Shown here: one piece after another, positions 36,872 through 43,675 of the stretch
Position numbering within the stretch: the stretch's first letter is position 1
Layout of the letters: every line of letters starts with the position of its first letter
Source of the DNA: an uncultured Calothrix sp.
Lineage (GTDB): Bacteria; Cyanobacteriota; Cyanobacteriia; Cyanobacteriales; Nostocaceae
Direction: 5' to 3'
Assembly: GCA_937973965.1 (NCBI GenBank)
Contig: CALJJQ010000003.1
Location: 1 to 43,675 of the forward strand
DNA length: 43,675 nt
Program-made: the position numbers and the translations under genes
The notes under the pieces: generated by a model
The model's database searches: none
Told to the model about the DNA's origin: nothing
What the model saw: only the letters and a program-made list of their open reading frames with translations

Positions 36872-37228
36872 CTAGCGAGTTGGGCGATAGGGAAACGGTA
36901 AAGTATGATTGCTGATTGCAATAGGTGAGTACACACTCAGGATGATTGCTCCCAGATTCACAATTAAGCATGTCACCGCTAAACCAAGGAGAATATAGGT
37001 TTGTGTCATGACAATTCCCACTGCGAACCATGTGTAAACATGTAATATCATAATTGCAGCGAATAGAAATCCAACCAGGGAAATTGGTAGGATACGCAAT
37101 AGGGAAAAACGTAACCAAGTAGCAACCATGATTGTGATGGCTGCTAATAGGTTTGCGGGAACTAAAAAAGCACAAATACCCACACAGTTAGCACGGGAAA
37201 ACTCGGCTATTATTTGAAGATTGAGCAT
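36872..37228 (-). CDS. Small four-helix membrane protein
   Basis: A 118-aa protein with hydrophobic stretches at about residues 17-36, 42-65 and 75-100 (YILLGLAVTCLIVNLGAIILSVYSPIAI), so three or four transmembrane helices and a short polar tail. A competing ORF in another frame (36690-37175) is rich in His, Cys and Asn and looks like a shadow. I do not know its function. It precedes the hypothetical beta-rich gene on the same strand, possibly in one transcript. Confidence 0.6.
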   Translation of the reverse strand: MLNLQIIAEFSRANCVGICAFLVPANLLAAITIMVATWLRFSLLRILPISLVGFLFAAIMILHVYTWFAVGIVMTQTYILLGLAVTCLIVNLGAIILSVYSPIAISNHTLPFPYRPTR

Positions 37229-37357
37229 TATATCAAGAAAATTCCTGGTTTCTGAATGATAATTTAGGTAACTTTTTTGTTACACTTCGATAACAATGCT
37301 AAACCCTTTTGAGTGATTTTTTTGTATATTGTTACATTTATTTGGCGTTCGAGAAAC

Positions 37358-37759
37358 TCAACCCATCAAGATTACCCGATCAATGACATGGATGATGCCG
37401 TTATCTGCTTCAATATCAGCAGCTAACACGGTGGCATTTTTGACCTCAAACTGTTCCTGAGCATAAATGGGGATGACGGAACCTTCAACGGAGGTGACGG
37501 TTCCTAGTTGGATTAATTCTGCTTGTGTCAGTTTTCCGGAAACAACGTGATAGGTGAGTATTCGCGCTAACTGAGGAATATTTTGCACCAGGGTGGTAAT
37601 AGTACCAGGTGGTAATTTTGCAAATGCGTCGTCATTAGGAGCAAATACTGTAAATGGACCTGGACTTTTGAGGGTTTCAACCAGTCCAGCAGCTTGTACA
37701 GCTTGCACTAAGGTAGAGAAAGAACCAGCTCCAACTGCAATATTAACAATATCAGCCAT
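37358..37759 (-). CDS. Fasciclin (FAS1) domain protein
   Basis: A single FAS1 domain of 133 aa, nearly the whole protein: [39 protein letters not shown], the H1-like [13 protein letters not shown] and the closing [17 protein letters not shown]1 domains mediate adhesion or cell-surface interactions, but this one lacks a signal peptide, so export is not evident from the sequence. Length is standard for a minimal secreted or intracellular bacterial FAS1. A well-formed ATG at 37759. Its role here is unknown. Confidence 0.93.
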   Translation of the reverse strand: MADIVNIAVGAGSFSTLVQAVQAAGLVETLKSPGPFTVFAPNDDAFAKLPPGTITTLVQNIPQLARILTYHVVSGKLTQAELIQLGTVTSVEGSVIPIYAQEQFEVKNATVLAADIEADNGIIHVIDRVILMG

Positions 37760-38183
37760 TTATATTTACAATTACTTTCACCCCAAATTTTAATTGAAAA
37801 TCGATATTTTTGGATTTAGGTTATTTGAATCGGAACATTAGATTAATTTATGAGTGGGGAGTAGGGAATAGGGAGTGGGAAAAACCACTTTCGTCGGTTC
37901 TAATGTCAGCAGTAAATGTAGGCTATTCCCATCAAAATCCAAAATCGAAAATCTGTTCATTTGCGCCAAAATCATAATACTCCACCGTACTAACTTTGTC
38001 AGATTCATGGTGGAAGCACTTATTTCTTTTCTCCTCCTGCTTCCATTGCTTCTACTACCGATTCAAAATTTTGCAACACATAATCAATAATATTCAGACG
38101 TAGGATTGCTACATCGTGACAAAGTTCATCTGTCCCATTCTTGAGTTGAAATTGGTATAATTTTGCCTAGTCGAGTACTAGTT
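37760..38183. repeat. Repeat-containing gap
   Basis: STRR heptamers (37853-37880) abut a copy of the GGGAAAAACCAC dispersed repeat (about 37877-37920). ORFs at 37875-38090 and similar are repeat-derived. Nothing else is recognised. Confidence 0.55.
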
Positions 38184-39248
38184 TCATAGTGCTTCCGGTG
38201 GGGAAATATCATTACCAACGGTGATACCATGACTGTTTGATTGTAGTCCTGGTTTTGTATTGGGTTGATTATCTTTGATAGATTGCTTGAGGGAGGGTGC
38301 TTTCGATGCATCTAATTCTGGGTTAATTAGTTTTTGAGCTTCCGTATATTGGGATACTAATGACAAACCTCCAACCGCACTAGCAACTACTGCTGTGTAG
38401 CCAAAGTATAAATGCATGGGGTTGATATCGATATTCAAACCACTGGATTTATCATTGGGATTAAATACTGCGATCGCATTTTGTGGTTGGCTATGGGGGA
38501 GGGATGCAGCTAAATGGGTTCCGTTGAGTCCTAGGGAGTTCCCCATGATGCGAATAAATCCTCGGACAAACACTTCTTCGGGTAATTTGTCCCAGTCACC
38601 CTTTTCAATTGCTTCCATTTGGTGGATCGGGATATGGGTATAAACCTGTAATTGGTTGAAGCTCAAACCTTGGGATTCCCGTGCTGCTTGCAGTTGTTTA
38701 CCGATATTGCGTAAACTTTCGCTACGTGCGATCACAGCTTGTTGTTCGAGTTCGGCTTTAGATGGTTTTTTGGTGGTTTTAAACCATTGCAATGGGGATG
38801 ATTTTTGTGGCTCCGTTGGGATACGCTCGTGATTAACTGGATTGGTGAGGGGATTTATTGTTTGGAATTTGGGACTGGTCAAACACTCACTTAAATCATT
38901 TTGATTTGGGGAATTGGTTTTATTTACCTCACTAACTTCTTGAGTGTCGGTATTAGTAGATTTGACTTCCCCAATGCTGGGAGCGCTAGTATGTTCACTG
39001 GTTCTCCCTGGGTGTTGGACAAAACGCTGAAAGGTTAACCCAATTGCTTCACGTCCGACAACTTTAAATAGTTGTTTGGCTTGTTCTGTAGAATCACCCA
39101 GCATCTTTTGTAAAATTGCCATTGCTCGACGATAAACTTTACTGCGATGCAATTCGTTTTCGATTTCACCTAAAAGCGATCGCAGTTCGTCATGGGAAAT
39201 TTCTAAGGTCGAGTTGTCCGGAAGAATCAGTGAGTACACGGGTTTCAT
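38184..39248 (-). CDS. HTH-25 RodZ-like membrane protein with N-terminal extra domain
   Basis: A 354-aa protein. Residues 1-75 are a separate helical domain (HDELRSLLGEIENELHRSKVYRRAMAI). A low-complexity linker follows, then a RodZ-type helix-turn-helix (about residues 178-250: IGKQLQAARESQGLSFNQL to VRGFIRIMGNSLGLNG), then one transmembrane helix (about 280-300, FGYTAVVASAVGGLSLVSQY) and a short periplasmic tail. RodZ links MreB to the cell-wall elongation machinery; the tail here is too short for the usual C-terminal domain, so this may be a regulatory relative. The divergent gene 40148-41053 is a fuller RodZ. Confidence 0.85.
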   Translation of the reverse strand: MKPVYSLILPDNSTLEISHDELRSLLGEIENELHRSKVYRRAMAILQKMLGDSTEQAKQLFKVVGREAIGLTFQRFVQHPGRTSEHTSAPSIGEVKSTNTDTQEVSEVNKTNSPNQNDLSECLTSPKFQTINPLTNPVNHERIPTEPQKSSPLQWFKTTKKPSKAELEQQAVIARSESLRNIGKQLQAARESQGLSFNQLQVYTHIPIHQMEAIEKGDWDKLPEEVFVRGFIRIMGNSLGLNGTHLAASLPHSQPQNAIAVFNPNDKSSGLNIDINPMHLYFGYTAVVASAVGGLSLVSQYTEAQKLINPELDASKAPSLKQSIKDNQPNTKPGLQSNSHGITVGNDISPPEAL

Positions 39249-39398
39249 ATTATCCTCAGTTTCTAAAATGCGATGTATGGAAAAGGGGAAGTACCACCTG
39301 TGTAAATTCTTCGTTTACCTATAGTTTGTTCCGGACTGTTTTGGTATTATTTTTATAGCTATTTGCAAACATAAATCACAGTTTTTGCTGATATTTCC

Positions 39399-39464
39399 AT
39401 GTGTAAAGATATTCCCATACCGGAGTTGGGAGGGAAAGAGAAAAAATATAAATTACATAACTGA
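39399..39464 (+). CDS. Possible 21-aa small protein
   Basis: ATG at 39399 to TGA at 39464 encodes 21 residues beginning MCKDIPIPELGG, ending in a Lys-rich tail. It ends 8 nt before a Rho-independent terminator, the position expected of a real, short transcript. Against it: no clear Shine-Dalgarno sequence and no homologue that I can recall. It lacks RGSGR-type pentapeptides known from heterocyst pattern peptides. Confidence 0.25.
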   Translation: MCKDIPIPELGGKEKKYKLHN

Positions 39465-39471
39465 CGCACAT

Positions 39472-39498
39472 CCAAGATATTTAGGGTCTTGGTTTTTT
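39472..39498 (+). terminator. Rho-independent terminator
   Basis: CCAAGA (39472-39477) and TCTTGG (39487-39492) form a perfect 6-bp stem with a 9-nt loop, followed directly by TTTTTT (39493-39498). It points to a plus-strand transcript that starts after about 39249. No annotated gene of normal length ends here. Confidence 0.6.
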
Positions 39499-40147
39499 CG
39501 TAACTAGGGTGTAAGTCATAATTGATTTGCGAAAGAAAGTGATTGCGATCGCTGATTTTATGACCCTCAAGCCGATCAACTTTCGGTATTAGCCGTAATC
39601 AGGGCTATCAACCTTCTTGGTGATGAAAGCAAAATCCCGCTTCTACCCATAGATGGGTACATCCAAGTTACTATTTTTCCTCTTACTTACCTGTCAAGAT
39701 CACATAGACTCATCAAAGCTACAAACTGTTCCAATTAGTTTCATCACAGGGAACAGGGAATAGAATTGGAACTTCTTCCCCATAAACATTAACTAATTAG
39801 TAAATGTCCTACCTATACTTCAACTGCGATAGTTTCCCATAGAGGTTTAACACGACTAAATATGTAACTTTACCTTGGCACTTTACATCTACAGACCTAC
39901 CCTCCACCCGTCTCCCACCCCCTAATCCCTATTCCCCACTCACAACCAATATACTTGTTCAGAAAAAAATTCTCTTACATGGAGAGAAAAAGCCAAATTT
40001 TGGTAGCCTAATAGGGTAGAGCAATTATTGCCGATTAAGATAACATTACTGACAAGCAAAAGTTAATTTTCAGACAAAATAACCCGTATTTAGCCGTAAC
40101 ACCCACAATTTATTTAATAGAGATTAGGCGAGAATTAGGAGAAGAAA

Positions 40148-41053
40148 GTGAAGCTGTTGAATGAGGTTCAAGAGGATAAGTTTAAAACAATATCAGGGTA
40201 TTTAAAACAAGCTCGCATTGAAAAATCTTTAAGTTTAGAAGAAGTCGCAATGACTACTTTAGTGCCGATGGCAGCCCTACAAGCATTGGAAACAGGACAG
40301 GCAGAAAATTTGCCAGAAGCAGTCTACGTACAAGGGTTTATTCGTCGTTTTGGTGATGCCGTTGGCTTAAACGGAAAAGAATTGGCTGCGGAGTTTGCCG
40401 AAGCATGTTTACCTCCACCGGAACCAGTTAAGTTATCAGAACAGGATAGCAAAACAGGTATTTCCCTATCCCTGGTGACTCCCTATGTTTTATTTGTTAC
40501 CTTAGTAGTAGCCGCCTCAGTCGGACTTTTCTATATCCTTAAACCCCCATCAGTTCGGGAATCAACTGCTAACAACGTTTCTAACCCTGTCAAAAATCAA
40601 CCTCATTCTCAACCTCAAAGCCTACCAACCCCCACAAAACCAGAAACCACGGAAGTCCAGGTATCACCCACACCTTCTGGAAACCCAATATCCACCCCAG
40701 TTGCAACCTCAACTCCGGAATTAATCTCGAATCCCACACCAACTCCGACAGCAACACCAACAACAACCCCAATTGTCTCCGATGTGGTCAAAATTCAATT
40801 GGATATTCAAGAAGAAGCTTGGGTTCGCGTCAAAGTTGACGGCAAAACAGAATTTGAAGGCACATTAAAACCTGGAGAAGTCAAAAATTGGAGTGGAAGT
40901 CAATTCATTACCGTTGAATCGGGAAACGCGGGAGGAGTTTTAGTTAGTCAGAATGGCCAACCCCCCGAACCGATGGGTGCAAAGTATGCAGTTAGTCGTA
41001 AAAGGTTTGAAGCAACCCCACCCCAGGAATCTTCTTCCGGAACAGGAGAATAG
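40148..41053 (+). CDS. rodZ: RodZ-like HTH membrane protein with DUF4115 domain
   Basis: RodZ is a membrane protein that couples MreB filaments to peptidoglycan synthesis. This 301-aa protein has a cytoplasmic HTH-25 (about residues 14-95: SGYLKQARIEKSLSLEEV to GFIRRFGDAVGLNGKELAA), a transmembrane helix (about 115-137, VTPYVLFVTLVVAASVGLFYIL), a Pro/Thr-rich linker (about 145-218) and a C-terminal beta domain of the DUF4115 type (IQEEAWVRVKVDGKTEFEGTLKPGE). Start is GTG at 40148 with AGGAGAAG at 40137-40144, a well-placed Shine-Dalgarno sequence. The order and domains fit bacterial RodZ. Confidence 0.9.
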   Translation: MKLLNEVQEDKFKTISGYLKQARIEKSLSLEEVAMTTLVPMAALQALETGQAENLPEAVYVQGFIRRFGDAVGLNGKELAAEFAEACLPPPEPVKLSEQDSKTGISLSLVTPYVLFVTLVVAASVGLFYILKPPSVRESTANNVSNPVKNQPHSQPQSLPTPTKPETTEVQVSPTPSGNPISTPVATSTPELISNPTPTPTATPTTTPIVSDVVKIQLDIQEEAWVRVKVDGKTEFEGTLKPGEVKNWSGSQFITVESGNAGGVLVSQNGQPPEPMGAKYAVSRKRFEATPPQESSSGTGE

Positions 41054-41445
41054 CCTACAGGTCTATCCCGTGAAAAAGAGGTTCGTAGTTGCGGTTTATG
41101 AAATACTGGTCTAGTGGAAAAGCGCTCTTTACACAACTACGTACTTTATTTTTCATCCATCCAATATTAATGTAGTGGACTACTACTGCTCTATCCCATA
41201 GGTTCTGAAGAGTTCGTAGTAGTGGCTTTAACCACGAAAAAGCTTGATGATAAAGGGGCTATACCCGCAGGGTTGTCGTAGACTAGCGCTACTACGTGCC
41301 TTTGTGCCTTTCTTTACTCATCAAAATTAATGGGACAGACCACTACCTACACCAGAACCAGTGAAAGTGGTTTTTTCCTACACCCTAGGGTAGATCCGCT
41401 TGTGGGTCTACACTACTCCCCATTCCCCATTCCCTATTCCCTTAA
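41054..41445. repeat. Repeat cluster after rodZ
   Basis: No gene. Two further copies of the long hairpin repeat occupy 41079-41160 and 41205-41333, a reverse copy of the dispersed GGGAAAAACCAC repeat lies at about 41338-41380, and GTAGATCC (41390-41397) pairs with GGGTCTAC (41404-41411, one G-U). STRR heptamers (about 41410-41440) end the gap just before the gatA stop. The rodZ and gatA transcripts converge here. Confidence 0.6.
41205..41333 (+). repeat. Dispersed hairpin repeat, copy C
   Basis: Ends resemble copy A: left GTTCGTAGTAGTGGCT, right AGCGCTACTACGTGCC, then TTTACTCATCAAAATTAA. Interior GGGGCTATACCCGCAGGGTT and GTCGTAGACTAGCGC also match copy A. Termini pair imperfectly. Copy D (about 41079-41160) lies in front and shares ACTACGTACTTTATTTTT. 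Confidence 0.6.
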
Positions 41446-42912
41446 CTACAGTGATGGTGTTTTTTGATGCCAATTAGTGGATTGTTCGTAGGCATAGGCG
41501 ACTTGAAATAGTTGGTCTTCCCGCAGAACATTGCCTATTAATTGCAAACCAATTGGCATTCCCTGTGAGTCGAAACCACAGGGAACGCTAATACCGGGAA
41601 GTCCAGCCAAGTTAACGGGAATGGTCATCAAGTCCGTTAAATACATACTCAAAGGATCGGTGGTTTTTTCTCCGGTTTTAAACGCTGTCGTCGGTGCAAC
41701 GGGTGACGCTAATACATCCACTTGAGCAAACGCATTTTCAAAATCTTGTTTAATCAACGTCCGGACTTTTTGAGCTTTTAAATAATAGGCATCATAGTAA
41801 CCCGCAGATAAGGCGTATGTACCAATCATAATCCGGCGCTTGACCTCGGAACCAAAACCTTCAGCACGGGTTTGGGTATACATCGACAATAGATTATCTG
41901 CATCTTTACTACGGTAGCCGTACTTAACACCATCATAGCGAGCTAAATTTGCCGATGCTTCGGAAGGGGCAATAATATAATAACTCGCTAATCCATAACC
42001 AAAACGGGGACAGGAAACTTCGACAATTTCTGCTCCCAAGGCTTTGAGTTGTTCTAAAGCTGCCGTGACCGCTTGTTCCACCTCCCCGTTTAACCCTTCG
42101 ACAAAGGTTTCTTTAATAATCCCAATCCGAATTTTACCGTTTTTACCACCACTGGCTAACTCTGGCTTCAGACTAGCTGTATAATCAGGCACTTCTATCT
42201 TGAGACTAGTAGAATCCTTGGGGTCGTACCCAGCGATCGCACCTAGTAAAATTGCCGCATCTTCCACACTGCGTGCAAATGGACCGATTTGGTCAAGGGA
42301 AGAAGCATAGGCGACTAAACCGTAGCGGGATACCAATCCATAGGTAGGTTTCATCCCCACCACGCCACAAAAGGACGCTGGTAAACGAATTGAACCCCCC
42401 GTATCCGACCCCAGGGAAATCACGCATTCATTCGCAGCCACTGCAGCTGCGGAACCCCCGGAGGAACCACCCGGTACACGACTAATATCCCAGGGATTCG
42501 CTGTCACCTGATAAGCTGATGTTTCGGTGGAACTACCCATCGCAAATTCATCCAGATTGGTTTTACCTACCATCACCGCACCCGCAGTAAATAGCTTCTG
42601 AGTGACGCTGGACTCGTAGGGGGGAATAAAGTTTTGCAGAATACGTGAAGCGCAGGTGGTGGGGATACCTTGGGTACACATATTATCCTTGATACCAATG
42701 GGGATACCAGCCAACAGACCTATTTCCTCTCCAGCAGCTATTTTCCTGTCTACAGCCTGTGCTTGTTCCAGAGCTTTTTCCGCCGTGACGTGTAAAAAAC
42801 TGTGTACCTTGGGTTCAACGGCTTGAATTCGCTCCAGGGTTTCCTCGGTGATTTCCACTGCTGAACGTTCTTTTTTGACTAACTGTGCGTGTAATTCGCG
42901 GATGGATGCCAT
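41446..42912 (-). CDS. gatA: Aspartyl/glutamyl-tRNA amidotransferase subunit A
   Basis: GatA hydrolyses glutamine to supply ammonia to GatB for converting mischarged Glu-tRNA(Gln) or Asp-tRNA(Asn). The amidase-signature triad is in place: Lys75 (PIGIKDNM), cis-Ser150 (GGSSGGS) and nucleophile Ser174 ([10 protein letters not shown]); the spacings 75 and 24 equal those of the known Staphylococcus aureus enzyme. Length 488 aa is normal, with the C-terminal [14 protein letters not shown] and [17 protein letters not shown] motifs. It lies alone; gatB and gatC are not in the window, as is common in cyanobacteria where the subunits are scattered. Start ATG at 42912. Confidence 0.97.
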   Translation of the reverse strand: MASIRELHAQLVKKERSAVEITEETLERIQAVEPKVHSFLHVTAEKALEQAQAVDRKIAAGEEIGLLAGIPIGIKDNMCTQGIPTTCASRILQNFIPPYESSVTQKLFTAGAVMVGKTNLDEFAMGSSTETSAYQVTANPWDISRVPGGSSGGSAAAVAANECVISLGSDTGGSIRLPASFCGVVGMKPTYGLVSRYGLVAYASSLDQIGPFARSVEDAAILLGAIAGYDPKDSTSLKIEVPDYTASLKPELASGGKNGKIRIGIIKETFVEGLNGEVEQAVTAALEQLKALGAEIVEVSCPRFGYGLASYYIIAPSEASANLARYDGVKYGYRSKDADNLLSMYTQTRAEGFGSEVKRRIMIGTYALSAGYYDAYYLKAQKVRTLIKQDFENAFAQVDVLASPVAPTTAFKTGEKTTDPLSMYLTDLMTIPVNLAGLPGISVPCGFDSQGMPIGLQLIGNVLREDQLFQVAYAYEQSTNWHQKTPSL

Positions 42913-43203
42913 ATGATTAATTTCCGATGTTAGGTTGTTAGTGATCTACGCTTAACTTGGATATTGTCGCTCAAATGTTTGATTCTATTACACTTTGAGA
43001 ACGTCAAGCAGATTTATGGGGGCGAAATCCCATCGTCAATAAATGAGCGACAGATATTTTTTGCAAATAAACTTTGCATTATTTAACAATAAATGCTCCT
43101 TTCTATTTCACTTTGTAACTATATTTTGGAGTGGAAAATAATCATCAGATAGACTGGTGTGAAATATAGAAAATCAAGATAAATCACAAGAGGTTTTCAT
43201 ACT
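42913..43203. promoter_or_regulatory. Divergent promoter region of gatA and small gene
   Basis: AT-rich sequence between divergent genes, presumably with both promoters. I see no clear operator or structure. Confidence 0.4.
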
Positions 43204-43509
43204 ATGTGCTGCCATGATTTTACAGTTATGGTGTCTTTTGTGGCATCGATTATAGGTTTATCACTCCTCACAAAATATAAACCTTTTGACGACGAAATGC
43301 GAGAAACTGAGAGAATTTTGTTTCAAATGAGTTTTTCGTATTGGTTAATTTACTGTTTTGCTTTTGGCGCACAAAAGTTAATTCATACTGACATCGAATC
43401 AATTATCACCACCTTAAAAATCACCACCGCTCTATCCTATTTTCTAACTTTTTCCTGTATCATTAGCTTACCGCTTCATAAATTTGCCATCCACAAAGTC
43501 GAAGAATAA
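43204..43509 (+). CDS. Small membrane protein of unknown function
   Basis: A 101-aa protein with likely hydrophobic helices at about residues 8-23 (VSFVASIIGLSLL), 40-55 (FSYWLIYCFAFGA) and 72-92 (TALSYFLTFSCIISL). Charged segments between them (KPFDDEMRETERI) fit cytoplasmic loops. I do not recognise it. It begins MCCHDF; the next ATG (residue 9) is also possible. It diverges from gatA. Confidence 0.6.
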   Translation: MCCHDFTVMVSFVASIIGLSLLTKYKPFDDEMRETERILFQMSFSYWLIYCFAFGAQKLIHTDIESIITTLKITTALSYFLTFSCIISLPLHKFAIHKVEE

Positions 43510-43675
43510 CCAAAATCGGAATCACCGACCACAGAAAACAGTTTTTCCCTTTTTTCCACTTTTACCTTGCTGGTAACATAAAGTTACCTTCTATCGTGGC
43601 AGTTTGGGGGTGATGAGATTGTTCCCCTTTGGTTGCAACCACCGATACCCGCATTTCTCACGAAACCCTAAAACT
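43510..43675. other. Right edge, no gene seen
   Basis: A small hairpin GTAAC/GTTAC near 43576-43590 is present. Otherwise nothing I recognise; the window ends here. Confidence 0.4.

Larger units (their letters stand above)
39249..40147. promoter_or_regulatory. 899-bp divergent gap with hairpins and a terminator
   Basis: The gap lies between two divergent RodZ-like genes, so both promoters should be here. It contains a 21-codon ORF (39399-39464) and a terminator (39472-39498). Two more hairpins are perfect: TACCCAT (39644-39650) with ATGGGTA (39653-39659), and GTTCCAATT (39728-39736) with AATTGGAAC (39764-39772). STRR heptamers lie at about 39900-39950. A terminator in a divergent promoter region is unexpected and suggests a small transcript. 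Confidence 0.5.

Noticed and set aside
36690-37175. 161-aa minus-strand ORF
   Set aside because: It overlaps the membrane protein 36872-37228 in another frame and its composition (His, Cys, Asn, Ser) looks like a shadow.
1-43675. CRISPR array, prophage, transposase, tRNA or rRNA genes
   Set aside because: Tandem repeats are STRR heptamers without spacers; no transposase or phage genes and no tRNA-like or rRNA sequence were seen by eye.

Overview
The window is chromosomal DNA from a filamentous, probably heterocyst-forming cyanobacterium (order Nostocales, in the range of Calothrix, Nostoc or Scytonema). The evidence is frequent HIP1 octamers (GCGATCGC), an nblA phycobilisome-degradation gene, a PatD-like heterocyst-frequency protein, cyanobacterial-type MinCDE, RSH and RodZ proteins, and gaps full of heptameric STRR repeats, about 24-nt small dispersed repeats and short palindromes typical of these genomes. 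I see no rRNA, tRNA, CRISPR array, transposase or phage gene. Most content is core or lineage-conserved; the accessory-looking material is in the intergenic DNA.

Layout. 1-111 is the tail of an unidentified gene. 968-3834 is the division-site cluster minC-minD-minE, followed by an 830-bp repeat nest. 4664-6037 (minus) is an exported or anchored beta-propeller-like protein. 6038-7342 lacks protein genes but holds two plus-strand RNA-like structures. 7343-11011 has fmt, a DUF6464-type Cys protein, a 2H-phosphoesterase-like protein and an SPFH protein. 11192-15178 has the (p)ppGpp enzyme facing away from patD and rsmH. 15637-23743 is a same-strand signalling block: a Cache-HAMP-PAS histidine kinase overlapping a REC-GGDEF-EAL gene, then REC-GGDEF and REC-kinase genes. 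23730-27102 has a small membrane protein, a B12-type radical SAM protein and a rhodanese. 27664-32500 has hrcA, a TPR membrane protein, a six-helix membrane protein and an NfeD-SPFH pair. 33208-33402 is nblA, then a Ser/Thr kinase (34115-35683), small unknown genes, a FAS1 protein, two RodZ-like HTH membrane proteins (38184-39248 and 40148-41053), gatA and a small membrane protein.

How the genes fit together. Three themes recur. The first is cell division, shape and development: MinCDE, two RodZ-like proteins, and PatD beside rsmH of the division and cell-wall cluster. The second is stress and nutrient signalling: RSH, NblA, HrcA, the c-di-GMP block and a Ser/Thr kinase. The third is membrane quality control by two SPFH proteins, one with an NfeD partner.

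The best candidates for something undescribed are non-coding. They are the two tandem structured RNAs upstream of fmt (6454-6575 and 6667-6806), a 276-bp segment after nblA bounded by a 23-bp inverted repeat whose central hexamer is not inverted, a two-tier hairpin in the nblA leader, and a 21-codon ORF placed directly before a good terminator (39399-39498). I found no convincing new multi-protein system. All structures were found by eye and no folding or database search was run.
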